Shown piece by piece: positions 8,610 to 17,797 of a DNA stretch of 64,000 bases; within the stretch, counting starts at the first letter, position 1, and every line of letters begins with the position of its first letter. The notes below the pieces were generated by a model, which saw only the letters and a program-made list of their open reading frames with translations, ran no database searches and was not told where the DNA came from. The stretch comes from Pontivivens ytuae. Lineage in GTDB: Bacteria; Pseudomonadota; Alphaproteobacteria; Rhodobacterales; Rhodobacteraceae. The stretch covers positions 3,700,001 through 3,764,000 of the forward strand of contig NZ_CP064942.1 in the NCBI RefSeq assembly GCF_015679265.1, written 5' to 3'. The position numbers were made by a program, and so were the translations under genes.

Positions 8610-9308
8610 GTGCTGGAGCTTCTTGCTTCGGGCGCAGTGCGTCCGTTTGCGATTTCGCTTGGACTGCTGGCGGGGCTGATCCTGCTGGAACTGTTCGCAT
8701 TGATGCTTGGCGGCTCGCTGCTGGGCGCGGACAGCGACATCGACGCGGATGTGGATTTCGACACGGACGCGGGCGCCGATTTCAACCTTGAGGCGGGCAT
8801 CGAAGCCGGGGTCGAGGCCGTCGAGGCGGAGGTCGAGACTGGCCTCTCCGCCGGCGGTGGCCTCCTCTCCTGGCTCGGCCTCGGCCGCGTTCCCTTCCTG
8901 ATCTGGGTCGCGAGCCTGCTGGCGGGCTTCGGCCTCACCGGCGTCTTCCTGCAATCGGCGGCCACGGCCCTGATCGGCCCGCTTCCTGTGCTGCTCGCCG
9001 CCCTCATCGCCCTGCCGCCGGGCCTCCTCTTCGCCCGCGAGGTCTCGACCCTCGTGGCCCGCATCATGCCGAAGACGGAGAGCTCGGCGGTCTCCCGCCG
9101 CCGCCTCGGCGGCCGGGTGGGCACGATCACGCAGGGCACCGCTCGCCCCGGCAACCCGGCGGAGGCGCGCGTGCGCGACGCCTACGGCAACCTGCAATAC
9201 CTCCGCGTCGTCCCCGCAGACGGGGTCGAGGCGATCGAACAGGGCAGCGATGTCCTCATCCTGAGACAAAGAGATGGCAGCTTCACTGCCACGCCCCTGG
9301 CCGACTAA
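8610..9308 (+). CDS. YqiJ/NfeD-like inner membrane protein, partner of flotillin
   Basis: 232 residues with a GTG start behind GAGGGAGG. The first membrane segment (about 12-38) is followed by a very acidic stretch rich in Asp (DSDIDADVDFDTD). Two hydrophobic segments follow at about 98-118 and 123-145, then a C-terminal domain (about 165-232) of OB-fold/NfeD type. In known systems such proteins are encoded next to SPFH/flotillin genes and act together in membrane microdomains. The flotillin gene follows 33 bases downstream, which supports that pairing. Confidence 0.75.
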   Translation: MLELLASGAVRPFAISLGLLAGLILLELFALMLGGSLLGADSDIDADVDFDTDAGADFNLEAGIEAGVEAVEAEVETGLSAGGGLLSWLGLGRVPFLIWVASLLAGFGLTGVFLQSAATALIGPLPVLLAALIALPPGLLFAREVSTLVARIMPKTESSAVSRRRLGGRVGTITQGTARPGNPAEARVRDAYGNLQYLRVVPADGVEAIEQGSDVLILRQRDGSFTATPLAD

Positions 9309-9341
9309 CGGCCGCAGACCATCGGACAAAGGAGTTTCTTC

Positions 9342-11003
9342 ATGATGGAGATTGCATTTCTCGTCGGCGTGATTCTCGCCCTCGTCGTATTCATCGGCCT
9401 CGTCATGGCACGGCTGTACCGCCGCACGACCCGTGAGGTCTCGATCGTCAAGACCGGCTCCGGCGGCAAGAAGGTCATCATGGACGGCGGTACCATCGCC
9501 ATCCCGCTGCTGCATGAGATCAAGTACGTCAACATGAAGACGCTCCGCCTGGAGGTCGCGCGCAACGGCGACGGCGCGCTCATCACCCGCGACCGGATGC
9601 GCGTGGACGTGGGCGTGGAGTTCTACGTCTCGGTCAATGCCACCGATGACGGGGTCAGCCGCGCGGCCCAGACCCTCGGCGACCGGACCTTCGACGTGGA
9701 CCAGCTCCGCGAGATGATCGAGGGCAAGCTGATCGACGGCCTGCGCGCCGTGGCCGCCCGCATGACCATGGACGAGCTGCACGAGAACCGTGCCGAGTTC
9801 GTGCAGGAGGTGCAGAACACCGTCTCCGAGGACCTCTTGAAGAACGGTCTGGAGTTGGAGTCCGTCTCGCTCACCGCGCTCGACCAGACGCCCTTCGATG
9901 CGCTCGACGAAAACAATGCCTTCAACGCCGTGGGTATGCGCAAACTCGCCGAGGTGATCGCGGAGTCCAAGAAACAGCGCGCAAGCATCGAAGCGGAGGC
10001 CGAGGTCGAGGTGCGCCGGGCGGCCATGGTCGCCGAGCGCGAGAAGTACAATATCGAGCGCGATGAGGAGCAGGCGAAGATCGCCCAGGTCCAGGAGCTC
10101 GAGACGCTCCGCGCCGCGCAGGAGGCCGAGATCGCCCGCCGACGGGAGGACGCGGAGAAGGAGCGCGAGGAGGCCCGCATCACCCGTGAGCGTGCTGTGC
10201 GCGCCGCCGAGATCGCCCGTGAGCAGGCCATCCGCGCGGCCGAGATCGCGAAGGAGCGCGAGGTCGAGGTCGCCGATCAGGAGCGCCAGATCATCATCGC
10301 CACCAAGTCGGAGGAGGAGAGCCGCGCGCGCGCCAGCGCCGACACCGCCCGCGCCGAGGCGAAGAAGGCCGCCGAGGCGATCGAGACCGCCCGCGCGGTC
10401 GCGGAGGCCGAGCGTTCCAAGCAGATCGCCCTGATCGAGGCGGCCCGCGAGGCCGAGCGTCAGGCCACGCGCCTGCGGGTCGAGGCGACGGCGGAGAAGG
10501 ACGCCGCCCAGGATCGCGCCGATGCCCGTCGCGAGGAGGCGCAGGCCGACGCCGACGCGGTCTCGATCCGCGCCGAGGCGAAGAAGAAGGACCTGCTCGC
10601 CCAGGCCGAGGGTCAGCGCGCGATCACCGAAGCCGAGAACGCACTATCGTCCGCGATCATCGACATGAAGGTCGCCCTCGCGCGGCTGGAGGCGATGCCG
10701 CAGATCGTGGCCGAGATGGTGAAGCCGGCGGAGAAGATCGACTCGATCAAGATCCACCAGGTCACCGGCATGAACGGCGGCGGTGCCGCGGGCGACGGCT
10801 CCGGCGGCACGCCCGTCAACCAGGCCATGGACTCGATCCTCGGCATGGCGCTCCAGCTCCCGGCGATGAAGAAGCTCGGCGACGAGCTGGGCCTCTCGAT
10901 GGAAGACGGCCTCGCCGCCGTCGCCTCCGGCGCGCTGGAGGCCCCGAAGGAGGAGCCGGCGACCGACGAGCAGGAGCCGAAGCCGCCCCTCGCGGCCGAA
11001 TAA
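9342..11003 (+). CDS. Flotillin-family (SPFH domain) protein
   Basis: 553-residue membrane scaffold protein. An N-terminal membrane segment (about 3-22) precedes the SPFH/Band 7 domain (about 30-200). A long Glu/Arg/Ala-rich region at about 200-430 is predicted as coiled coil by its repeated charged heptads (EAEIARRREDAEKEREEAR). The C-terminal part is Gly-rich and then acidic. It closely resembles YqiK/FloA-type flotillins, which organise membrane microdomains. The start ATGATG follows AAAGGAG. It forms a two-gene unit with the YqiJ-like gene and is closed by a strong terminator. Confidence 0.9.
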   Translation: MMEIAFLVGVILALVVFIGLVMARLYRRTTREVSIVKTGSGGKKVIMDGGTIAIPLLHEIKYVNMKTLRLEVARNGDGALITRDRMRVDVGVEFYVSVNATDDGVSRAAQTLGDRTFDVDQLREMIEGKLIDGLRAVAARMTMDELHENRAEFVQEVQNTVSEDLLKNGLELESVSLTALDQTPFDALDENNAFNAVGMRKLAEVIAESKKQRASIEAEAEVEVRRAAMVAEREKYNIERDEEQAKIAQVQELETLRAAQEAEIARRREDAEKEREEARITRERAVRAAEIAREQAIRAAEIAKEREVEVADQERQIIIATKSEEESRARASADTARAEAKKAAEAIETARAVAEAERSKQIALIEAAREAERQATRLRVEATAEKDAAQDRADARREEAQADADAVSIRAEAKKKDLLAQAEGQRAITEAENALSSAIIDMKVALARLEAMPQIVAEMVKPAEKIDSIKIHQVTGMNGGGAAGDGSGGTPVNQAMDSILGMALQLPAMKKLGDELGLSMEDGLAAVASGALEAPKEEPATDEQEPKPPLAAE

Positions 11004-11019
11004 GTCCCTCAGACCCCTT

Positions 11020-11050
11020 GGCGCCCCGCATCCCGTGCGGGGCGCCTTGC
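11020..11050 (+). terminator. Terminator hairpin after flotillin gene
   Basis: Perfect 11-bp stem GGCGCCCCGCA (11020-11030), loop TCCCG, TGCGGGGCGCC (11036-11046), then TTGC. It begins 16 bases after the flotillin stop. Confidence 0.7.
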
Positions 11051-11052
11051 GT

Positions 11053-11259
11053 TCAGGCGCCCGCCTTGTTCTGCGCCACCCAGGCACTCGGGCTCATGCC
11101 CGTGAGCCGCCCGAAACGCCTCGCCCGTCCGGCAGGGCGTTTCTCATTTCGCGGCCGCTGCGAGCCGTGTGGCGCAGTCTCTCTCGTCAGGCTCTCGGCC
11201 ATCATGTTGATGGCAGCACTGACGGTCAGGGTCAGGATGAGAGCGGGATAGAGCATCAT
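11053..11259 (-). CDS. Possible small membrane-anchored protein
   Basis: 68-codon frame beginning ATGATGCTC with GAGGGAG six bases upstream. Residues 3-22 are hydrophobic (LYPALILTLTVSAAINMM); the rest is basic. The last residues (RFGRLTGMSPSAW) look by eye like the end of an AraC-type helix-turn-helix, which may be chance or a gene remnant. The good ribosome-binding site and the membrane segment favour a real small gene, but there is no second line of support. Confidence 0.4.
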   Translation of the reverse strand: MMLYPALILTLTVSAAINMMAESLTRETAPHGSQRPRNEKRPAGRARRFGRLTGMSPSAWVAQNKAGA

Positions 11260-11492
11260 GGCGATCTCCCTCTCAAGCTATTGATTTCGAATAGCTTAAC
11301 TCTGCCCAACCGGGGGCGGGTGCAGTCGCATGGAGCACTATATTGAACGGATAAGATGCCTGCACGGACGGAGATCGTCCTAAACAGGGTCACAAGCGCG
11401 ACCGCGACGCCCTCGATCGAACCCGTCGGGCCCGCGACCCTCCATATCTGTCTGCGCGCCTGCCGGCTGTTCGGGCATATGTCGCCAATCAG

Positions 11493-11825
11493 CTAGCCTG
11501 GATCTTCGAATTCGATGTTCTCGAGCCGATCGGGCAACGGCGTCTCCGCAGGCAGCGGAATATTCCCTATCGACGTCCGGATCGGGCCGTCGGTCGCCTT
11601 GTAGATGAAAAAGCACGCGCGGATGATCTGACGACCTGGCTCCTCGCCGTCCACCGAAAGGATCCGTTCGTCCCACGCGATCTGCTAGTTGGAGACCGGC
11701 TCGCCGGTTGCGGGTAGCACGATCTCTCCGAAATCGAAGTCTCTGCTGCTCCCGGAAATCACCAATTCGACAAGCCGCCAATGGCCGCGCCCGCTGTCAT
11801 GGTTTCCTATGATTTCAATGGGCAT
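11493..11825 (-). pseudogene. Small gene interrupted by an in-frame amber codon
   Basis: Reading the minus strand from the ATG at 11825 gives MPIEIIGNHDSGRGHWRLVE and on to GEPVSN. A TAG follows at 11687-11685 (codon 47). The same frame then stays open for 63 codons of ordinary-looking protein (QIAWDERILSVDGEE... FFIYKATDGP... IEFEDPG) to a second TAG at 11495-11493. Composition on both sides of the stop is protein-like and no competing frame is better, so this reads as a roughly 110-residue gene inactivated by one nonsense change. I do not recognise the family, and no strong ribosome-binding site precedes the ATG. Confidence 0.6.
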
Positions 11826-11923
11826 GTTCTGCGGACGGCCCGCTCTTCAACTTCGTTCAGGCGGCGGTGCGGGCGCTTGAGCCCACACCGCCCCGTCTGA
11901 GACGGAAGCAGAGACGCTGCAGA

Positions 11924-14900
11924 TCACTCCGCCGCGAGCGGGCGCTGGCCCGGCGGCTGGTATTCCGGCGCATCGGGTGCGGCCTCGGGCCACGCGGCGT
12001 CGTCGGTCCAGTCGATCTCGCCCGGACGACGCGCCCGGCGCGCCCGCTGGCGCAGGGCACCGTCGCGGTTCACCTTCGCATTGCGCCCGCTCATCAGCCC
12101 GCCGAGGCCGCGGCCCAGCCAGCCGAGGATCGTCATCGCCCAGACCCGCAGCGCCAGCATCGACGGGGTGAAGACCAGCGTCAGCACCGTCGCGATGCCG
12201 AGGCCGAAGACCACCGCCGTCGCGAGCTGCTTCCACCACAGCGCGGTTGGTGCGTCGACCGCATAGCCGCCCTGGGCGAAGTTCAGCGACACGCCCCAAG
12301 CCATCGGCGCCAGGCCTGCCATCGTGGTGATCGTGGTCAACAGCACCGGCCGCAGGCGGTCCTGCGCTGTGCGCGAGATCGCCTCGAGCCGCGACATGTA
12401 GCGGCTGTACTCCTGATAGGTGTCGATCAGAACGATGTTGTTGTTCACCACGATCCCCGCGAGCGCCACGATCCCCGTGCCGGTCATGATGATCGAGAAG
12501 GGCTGGTTCATGATGATCATGCCCCAGAGCGCCCCCGCCACGCTCATCACCACCGCCATCAGCACGACGACGGCGTTGTAGAACGAGTTGAACTGCGCGA
12601 GCAGGATCACGAACATCAGACCGAGCGCACCTGCGAAGGCCGACATCAGGAAGGCCTGGCTCTCCGCCTGTTCCTCCTGATCGCCGGTCCACTCCCAGCC
12701 GACGGTGGCGGGGAAGGGGGCCTCGGTCTCGATCCAGGTGGTCAGCGCCTCGATCCGCTCGGTGGGCGTGACAGGGGCGACGACGTATTTGTCGCCCGCA
12801 TACTCACCCGCCTCCGCCGGGGAGACGACATCGACGATGGAGCCGTCCTCGGCACGCGTCACCGTCATCAGACCGTCCGCCACGTTGGCGCGCACGTCGA
12901 AATAGCGCTGCGAGTTGTAGCGGTTGATCTCGGCCAGCTTCGGCACCGGCTGGCGCGTCACGAAGTTGGAGAGTGGCACGAGGCCATCATTCGTGCGCAC
13001 CCGCAGGCCGTCGAGGGTGGCGAGGATCCGGTCCTCCTCCGGGAAGCGGACGCGGATGTCGATCTCCTCGTCCGAGGTCTCGGTCCGCATGGTGTCGAGC
13101 AGGATACCGCGGGTGACGAGCTGGACCATGCCGCCGACGATGGCGACGTCCGCGCCGTAGCGGCCCGCGGCCTCCACATCCACGTCGATCTGCCAGTCGA
13201 TGCCGGGCAGGGGCCGCGTGTCGTCCACGTCGATCAGGCCCGGCGTCTCGTCGAACTGCATCCGCGCGCTGGTGGAGGCGGCCAGCAGGTCCTCCCAATC
13301 CGTGCCGGTCAGCCGCAGGTGGACGGGCTTGCCCTGGGCAGGGCCTTGCGCCGCCTCGCTGATCTCGGCCCGGATGCCGGGCAGGGCGGCGAGGCGTTCG
13401 TTGATCTCGTCGAGGATCTCGTTGCCGTCGCGGCGCGTGCCCCAGGGCTCCAGCTCGATCTGCACCTGGCCGATCGCATCCTTCGGCGCGCTGTCCCCAC
13501 CCGTATTCTGGTTGAGCCCGCCGGAGCCCGCGAAGGCGAAGATCGACTCCACCCCGTCGGTGCCGAGGATCACGTCCTCGACCTCGCGCACCAGCCGGTC
13601 CTTTTCATCGAGGCTGAGGTTGCCGCGGGCGCGCACATAGGCGATGGCGCGCTCGGGCTCCTGCTCGACGAAGAACTCCACGCCGTTGTTGTTCTGGCCG
13701 AAATAGCCGAACGTGAAGACGACGAAGCCCGCCACCGCCGCGATGGTAAGCAACGGCGTGATCGGGTTGGACACGTTCATCTTCGTGAGCCAGCCGAAGA
13801 GGTTGTGCCGGTAGCCCGCGCGCGGCGATGCCTCCCGCGGGCTGCGCTTGAACGAGCCCCCGACCATCGACAGCGCCATGAACATCAGCACGATGCCCGC
13901 CGCGAGCGGCAGCCGCGCCGCCGGCAGCGTCAGGAACGCCATCACCACACCAACGAGCACCGCGCCCACCGCGAGGAAGAGCACGATGCGCAGCGCCCAG
14001 TGCAACCGCCGCTGGAGCCCCTTCGAGCCGTTCTCCAGCGCCCGCGTGATCCGCCCGGCCACGCCGCCGACCACCGGCAGGTAGACCAGTGCCACCACGA
14101 GCGAGGCGGAGAGGACGAAGATCAGCGTGACGGGCAGCATCCCCATGAACTCGCCGGGAATGCCGGGCCAGAACAGCATCGGCAGGAAGGCGCAGAGCGT
14201 CGTCGCCGTGGACGAGATGATCGGCCAGAACATGCGCTTGGCCGACGCCGCATAGGCGCGCATCGGCCCCTCGCCGTTCTGGATCCGCTTGTCCGCGTAT
14301 TCCACCACCACGATCGCGCCGTCGACGAGCATCCCCACCGCGAGGATCAGGCCGAACATCACGATGTTGGACACCGTCATGCCGAGGATGGAGAGGAGCG
14401 CGAAGCACAACAGGAACGAGGTCGGGATCGCGAAGCCCACAAGCAGTGCGGAGCGCATCCCAAGTGCCCCCAGCATCACGATCATCACCAGCGCGATCGC
14501 GGTGAGGACCGAGGCTTCGAGCTGGCTGACCATGTCGCGCACGTTCGTCGACTCGTCCATCGAGAAGTCGACGCGCACCGCGTCCTGCAGCTCCGGCGGC
14601 CACATCGCCACCTGCTCGGCCACTGTCTGGCGCAGCAGGGCGACCGTGTCGATCAGGTTCACGCCCTTGCGCTTGACGATCTGTAGCGCGACCGTCGTCT
14701 CGCCATTGTAGCGGGCGGTCCCTTGCGCATCCTCGAAGGTGAGGCGGATGCTTGCGAGGTCGCCCAGCGTGATCACCCGGTCGCCGTTCACCTTCACCGG
14801 CAGGTCGTAGACATCCTGCGGCTCGTCGAAGCTCGACGGGATCTTGACCGCATAAGCGCCGGAGCCGTTCTCGACCTCGCCCGCCGCGACGAGCTGGTTG

Positions 14901-15526
14901 TTGTTCTGCACGGCCGCCAGCAGCTCGCCGGCGGTGACGTTGTAGGCCTCCAGCAGCAGCGGATCGATGATGACCTCGAGCATCTCATCGCGATGCCCGG
15001 CGAGGCCCGCCTCCAGCACCTCGGGCAGGGATTCGACCTCGTCCTGCAGGTCCTTGACGATCCTCAGCAGCGTCCGCTCGGGCACGTTCCCCGACAGGGA
15101 CACGACGAGGATCGGGAATTCGGAGAAGTTGATCTCGCTGATCGTCGGCTCTTCGGCGTCTTCGGGAAAGTCCGCCTGCGCCTGGTCCACCTTGTCGCGC
15201 ACATCGGCGATGGTCGCCGACTTGTCCCAGCCGAACTCGAACTCCAGCACGACGATGCCCACGCCCTCCGCCGCGGTGGAGGTCATGGAATCGAGCCCTT
15301 CGAGGTCGCGCAGCTCCGTCTCCAGCGGGCGGACCAGCAGATCCTCCGCATCCTCGGCGCTGACGCCGGGCAGGGGGGCTGTGACGACGAGGACGGGGAC
15401 GTCGATATCGGGCTCGCCCTCCTTCGGAAGGCCGGTATAGGCGAGCCACCCTGCCGCGAGCGACAGGACGATGAAGGCAAAGACCATGCGGGCGCGCGAG
15501 GCGGCCCAGTCGACGATACCCGTCAT
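11924..15526 (-). CDS. RND-family efflux transporter permease (AcrB-like)
   Basis: 1200-residue inner-membrane proton-driven exporter of the HAE/AcrB superfamily. A first membrane segment (about 11-30) is followed by a large periplasmic domain starting with GEPDIDVPVLVVTAPLPGVS. The membrane bundle contains the family motif MLVDGAIVVVEYADK, a second periplasmic half and a second bundle with GIVVNNNIVLIDTYQEY. The usual Asp-Asp pair of the relay is Asp-Gly here, as in some alphaproteobacterial branches. The ATG overlaps the stop of the adaptor gene (ATGA). No outer membrane factor gene is adjacent. Substrate unknown. Confidence 0.93.
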   Translation of the reverse strand: MTGIVDWAASRARMVFAFIVLSLAAGWLAYTGLPKEGEPDIDVPVLVVTAPLPGVSAEDAEDLLVRPLETELRDLEGLDSMTSTAAEGVGIVVLEFEFGWDKSATIADVRDKVDQAQADFPEDAEEPTISEINFSEFPILVVSLSGNVPERTLLRIVKDLQDEVESLPEVLEAGLAGHRDEMLEVIIDPLLLEAYNVTAGELLAAVQNNNQLVAAGEVENGSGAYAVKIPSSFDEPQDVYDLPVKVNGDRVITLGDLASIRLTFEDAQGTARYNGETTVALQIVKRKGVNLIDTVALLRQTVAEQVAMWPPELQDAVRVDFSMDESTNVRDMVSQLEASVLTAIALVMIVMLGALGMRSALLVGFAIPTSFLLCFALLSILGMTVSNIVMFGLILAVGMLVDGAIVVVEYADKRIQNGEGPMRAYAASAKRMFWPIISSTATTLCAFLPMLFWPGIPGEFMGMLPVTLIFVLSASLVVALVYLPVVGGVAGRITRALENGSKGLQRRLHWALRIVLFLAVGAVLVGVVMAFLTLPAARLPLAAGIVLMFMALSMVGGSFKRSPREASPRAGYRHNLFGWLTKMNVSNPITPLLTIAAVAGFVVFTFGYFGQNNNGVEFFVEQEPERAIAYVRARGNLSLDEKDRLVREVEDVILGTDGVESIFAFAGSGGLNQNTGGDSAPKDAIGQVQIELEPWGTRRDGNEILDEINERLAALPGIRAEISEAAQGPAQGKPVHLRLTGTDWEDLLAASTSARMQFDETPGLIDVDDTRPLPGIDWQIDVDVEAAGRYGADVAIVGGMVQLVTRGILLDTMRTETSDEEIDIRVRFPEEDRILATLDGLRVRTNDGLVPLSNFVTRQPVPKLAEINRYNSQRYFDVRANVADGLMTVTRAEDGSIVDVVSPAEAGEYAGDKYVVAPVTPTERIEALTTWIETEAPFPATVGWEWTGDQEEQAESQAFLMSAFAGALGLMFVILLAQFNSFYNAVVVLMAVVMSVAGALWGMIIMNQPFSIIMTGTGIVALAGIVVNNNIVLIDTYQEYSRYMSRLEAISRTAQDRLRPVLLTTITTMAGLAPMAWGVSLNFAQGGYAVDAPTALWWKQLATAVVFGLGIATVLTLVFTPSMLALRVWAMTILGWLGRGLGGLMSGRNAKVNRDGALRQRARRARRPGEIDWTDDAAWPEAAPDAPEYQPPGQRPLAAE

Positions 15527-16884
15527 TGCGCGATGTCCTCTGCTGCCGCGTCCGGAACGCGCAGATTGCCGGGCCGGGCGCGCGGCGGCGCCATGCCGAT
15601 CTCGGCCTGAACCGCCTGGGCCGGGGCGTCGGCGAGCACGTCGCTGGCACTCAGCGCCGCCTCGTCACCTTCAGATTCCGACGGCATCATGTCGGCAAGC
15701 GTGGTCAGCTGCGGCGCGGGCCCGTCCAGCGGCAGGCCCGGGATCAGGAAGGTGTGATCAGTCTCGTCCGCACCGGCCTCGCGGAAGGTCGGCGCGACGC
15801 TGCGGCCGTCATTCACGAATTCCTGGCCGACGACGATGACATCCTCCTGCGTGTCGAGACCTGACACCCATACGCCGTCCGCGCCGTCACGGATGATCTC
15901 CACCGGCTTGAACATCGCCACACCCTCCTCGACCACCCGCACGCCGAGCGCGCCGGTATCATCGAGCGTCAGGGAGGCTTGCGGCAGCAGGTGCGCCGTC
16001 ACACCGGCGAGGGCGATCACGATCTCCGCCGTCGAGCCGTCGCGCAGCGCGCCGTCGGCATTCGGCACCACGACCTCCACGCGGAAGGTGCGGGTCAGCG
16101 GATCGGCGGAGCGGCCGACGAAGACGACCTGGCCCGTGACCTCCTCACCGGAGATCAGCCGCGCGCCCGCCTGGGCACCCACCTGGATCTTGTTCACGTC
16201 GCGCTCGGCGGCAAAACCCACGAGGCGGATCTCGCTGAGATCGAGGATCGTCGCGCACACTGTGCCGGAGGTCAGCAGCGAGCCGAGCTCGGCCGTATCG
16301 GTCTCCAGCACACCGGCAAAGGGCGCGCGGATCTCCAGCCGCTCGATCTCCCGCTCCGCCGCCTCGACCGAGGCGATCGCCGCTTCGAGCTGTGCGCGGC
16401 GTGAAATCGCCTGGTTCTCGGACGTGATGCCGCGCTGGGAGAGCTGGCTCGCGGCAACCTCGTTGGCCTGCGCCTCGGCCAATGCCGCGCGGGCCTGCGC
16501 CAGCTCCGCCTGCCGCGTCTGCGCGTCGAGGCGGCACAGCAGGTCGCCCTCCTGCACCTGGCGCCCCTTGCGCAGCGGCGGGGAGATCACCTGGCCCGTC
16601 GTCTCGGCGGCCACATCCACGTTGCGCGCCGCCTCGGTGCGGCCGCGCAGGATGATACCGCTCTGCACCTCGCGCGCTTCGGAGCGCAGGGCGACGACCG
16701 CGATGGGCTGGGTGACGTCGGTTTCCTCGATGACCGCGACCGTTTCCTCTTCGGCGACGGCCTCGGCGGTCTCCTCGGTCTCGGCGGGGGCGGGCAGCCA
16801 CGCCATCAGGCGCTCCCGCTCCAGAACCACCATATATAGTGCTCCGATGACCAGGATAGCGGACAAAATCGGCAGGATCTTCAT
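15523..16884 (-). CDS. RND efflux periplasmic adaptor (membrane fusion protein)
   Basis: Periplasmic adaptor linking the RND permease to an outer membrane channel. The ATG at 16884 (MKILPILSA) is chosen because GGAG stands eight bases upstream; a GTG nine codons earlier has none. There is an N-terminal membrane anchor at about 3-19. After it come an acidic linker, a biotinyl-lipoyl-like half (VAAETTGQVISPPLRKG), an alpha-helical hairpin rich in Ala/Glu/Gln (about 120-185), then the second lipoyl half and beta-barrel (about 185-330). It overlaps the permease start by four bases and is divergent from the TPR gene. Confidence 0.9.
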   Translation of the reverse strand: MKILPILSAILVIGALYMVVLERERLMAWLPAPAETEETAEAVAEEETVAVIEETDVTQPIAVVALRSEAREVQSGIILRGRTEAARNVDVAAETTGQVISPPLRKGRQVQEGDLLCRLDAQTRQAELAQARAALAEAQANEVAASQLSQRGITSENQAISRRAQLEAAIASVEAAEREIERLEIRAPFAGVLETDTAELGSLLTSGTVCATILDLSEIRLVGFAAERDVNKIQVGAQAGARLISGEEVTGQVVFVGRSADPLTRTFRVEVVVPNADGALRDGSTAEIVIALAGVTAHLLPQASLTLDDTGALGVRVVEEGVAMFKPVEIIRDGADGVWVSGLDTQEDVIVVGQEFVNDGRSVAPTFREAGADETDHTFLIPGLPLDGPAPQLTTLADMMPSESEGDEAALSASDVLADAPAQAVQAEIGMAPPRARPGNLRVPDAAAEDIAQ

Positions 16885-17106
16885 GTCTAGGCTCCGAGAC
16901 ACCGGTTGCACTTGGTGCGAGATAGCGAGGCCACACTAGCGCAACAAGTGCGCTGCGGCAATTTATGTGAACGCGGGTCTCTTTTCGGGAACAATCAGGT
17001 TCCGCAACGTCGCGGATGCCTCAAAAGCAGGCAGATGCTTTCGCTTTGCACCTTGCGAACCGGTCCGCTAGTGTCCCGCGCGAACCGGATTTGCAGGGGA
17101 ATTGCG

Positions 17107-17793
17107 GTGAGCGACACCGACTCATTCATCGACGAAGTCAGCGAAGAGGTCCGCCGCGACCGGCTTTACCGCTACCTGCGGCGCTATGGCTGGATCGCCA
17201 TCGTGCTGGTGCTGCTGATCGTGGGCGGCGCGGCCTTCAACGAATGGCGCCAGGCGCAGGCCCGGGCCGGGGCCGAAACCTTCGGCGGCGCGCTTGCGGG
17301 CGCACTGACCGCCGGCGATCTCGACACCCGCATCGCGAGCCTCGAGGAGCTCACCGCCGGGGCCGAGGGCGATGCCGCTCACCTCGCCGCCTTCGCCCGC
17401 GCCCAGGCCCTCGTCGCCGCGGACCGGCCCGAAGAGGCCGCCGCCGCGTTCGCCGAGATCGCCGCCTCCGACGCCGATCCGCTCTACACCTCGCTCGCCA
17501 CCCTGCGCGCCAACAGCGTGCCCGGCGCGCTGCCCACCCCGCAGGAGCGCATCGATGCGATGACCGATCTGCTGCTGGAGGACGCGCCTTTCTCCCTTCT
17601 CGCCATGGAGCAGCGGGCCCTCGCTTTGATCGAGGAGGGCGACATCCCGGCCGCCCACGCGGATTTCGAGACCATTCTCAACGATCCGCTGGCCACCCGC
17701 GCCCTGCGCGACCGGACGCTGCAGATGCTGATCGCCACCGGGGGCGACGCGCCCGTGGAGCCCACCCTCGTCACGCCCTCCCAAGGAAACTGA
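17107..17793 (+). CDS. YfgM-type tetratricopeptide-repeat membrane protein
   Basis: 228-residue single-pass protein: a charged N-terminus (SDTDSFIDEVSEEVRRDR), one membrane segment at about 29-45 (WIAIVLVLLIVGGAAF), and a periplasmic helical domain with TPR-like repeats. In Escherichia coli the homologue YfgM binds the periplasmic chaperone PpiD near the Sec translocon. GTG at 17107 is selected for the upstream AGGGGA; the frame is open further upstream but without a start signal. The order yfgM-bamB-der is the same as in enterobacteria, which strengthens the call. Confidence 0.82.
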   Translation: MSDTDSFIDEVSEEVRRDRLYRYLRRYGWIAIVLVLLIVGGAAFNEWRQAQARAGAETFGGALAGALTAGDLDTRIASLEELTAGAEGDAAHLAAFARAQALVAADRPEEAAAAFAEIAASDADPLYTSLATLRANSVPGALPTPQERIDAMTDLLLEDAPFSLLAMEQRALALIEEGDIPAAHADFETILNDPLATRALRDRTLQMLIATGGDAPVEPTLVTPSQGN

Positions 17794-17797
17794 ACAC

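Noticed and set aside
11380..11781. 133-codon minus-strand frame
   Set aside because: Arg/Asp/Gly-rich shadow of the amber-interrupted frame, which reads as better protein.
11867..14686. 939-codon plus-strand open frame
   Set aside because: It is antisense to the RND permease; composition is Arg/His/Gly-rich low-complexity typical of shadow frames in G+C-rich DNA.
16885..17106. Operator with GCACTT/AAGTGC half-sites between the efflux adaptor and TPR gene
   Set aside because: Half-sites are short and widely spaced and no regulator gene is adjacent.
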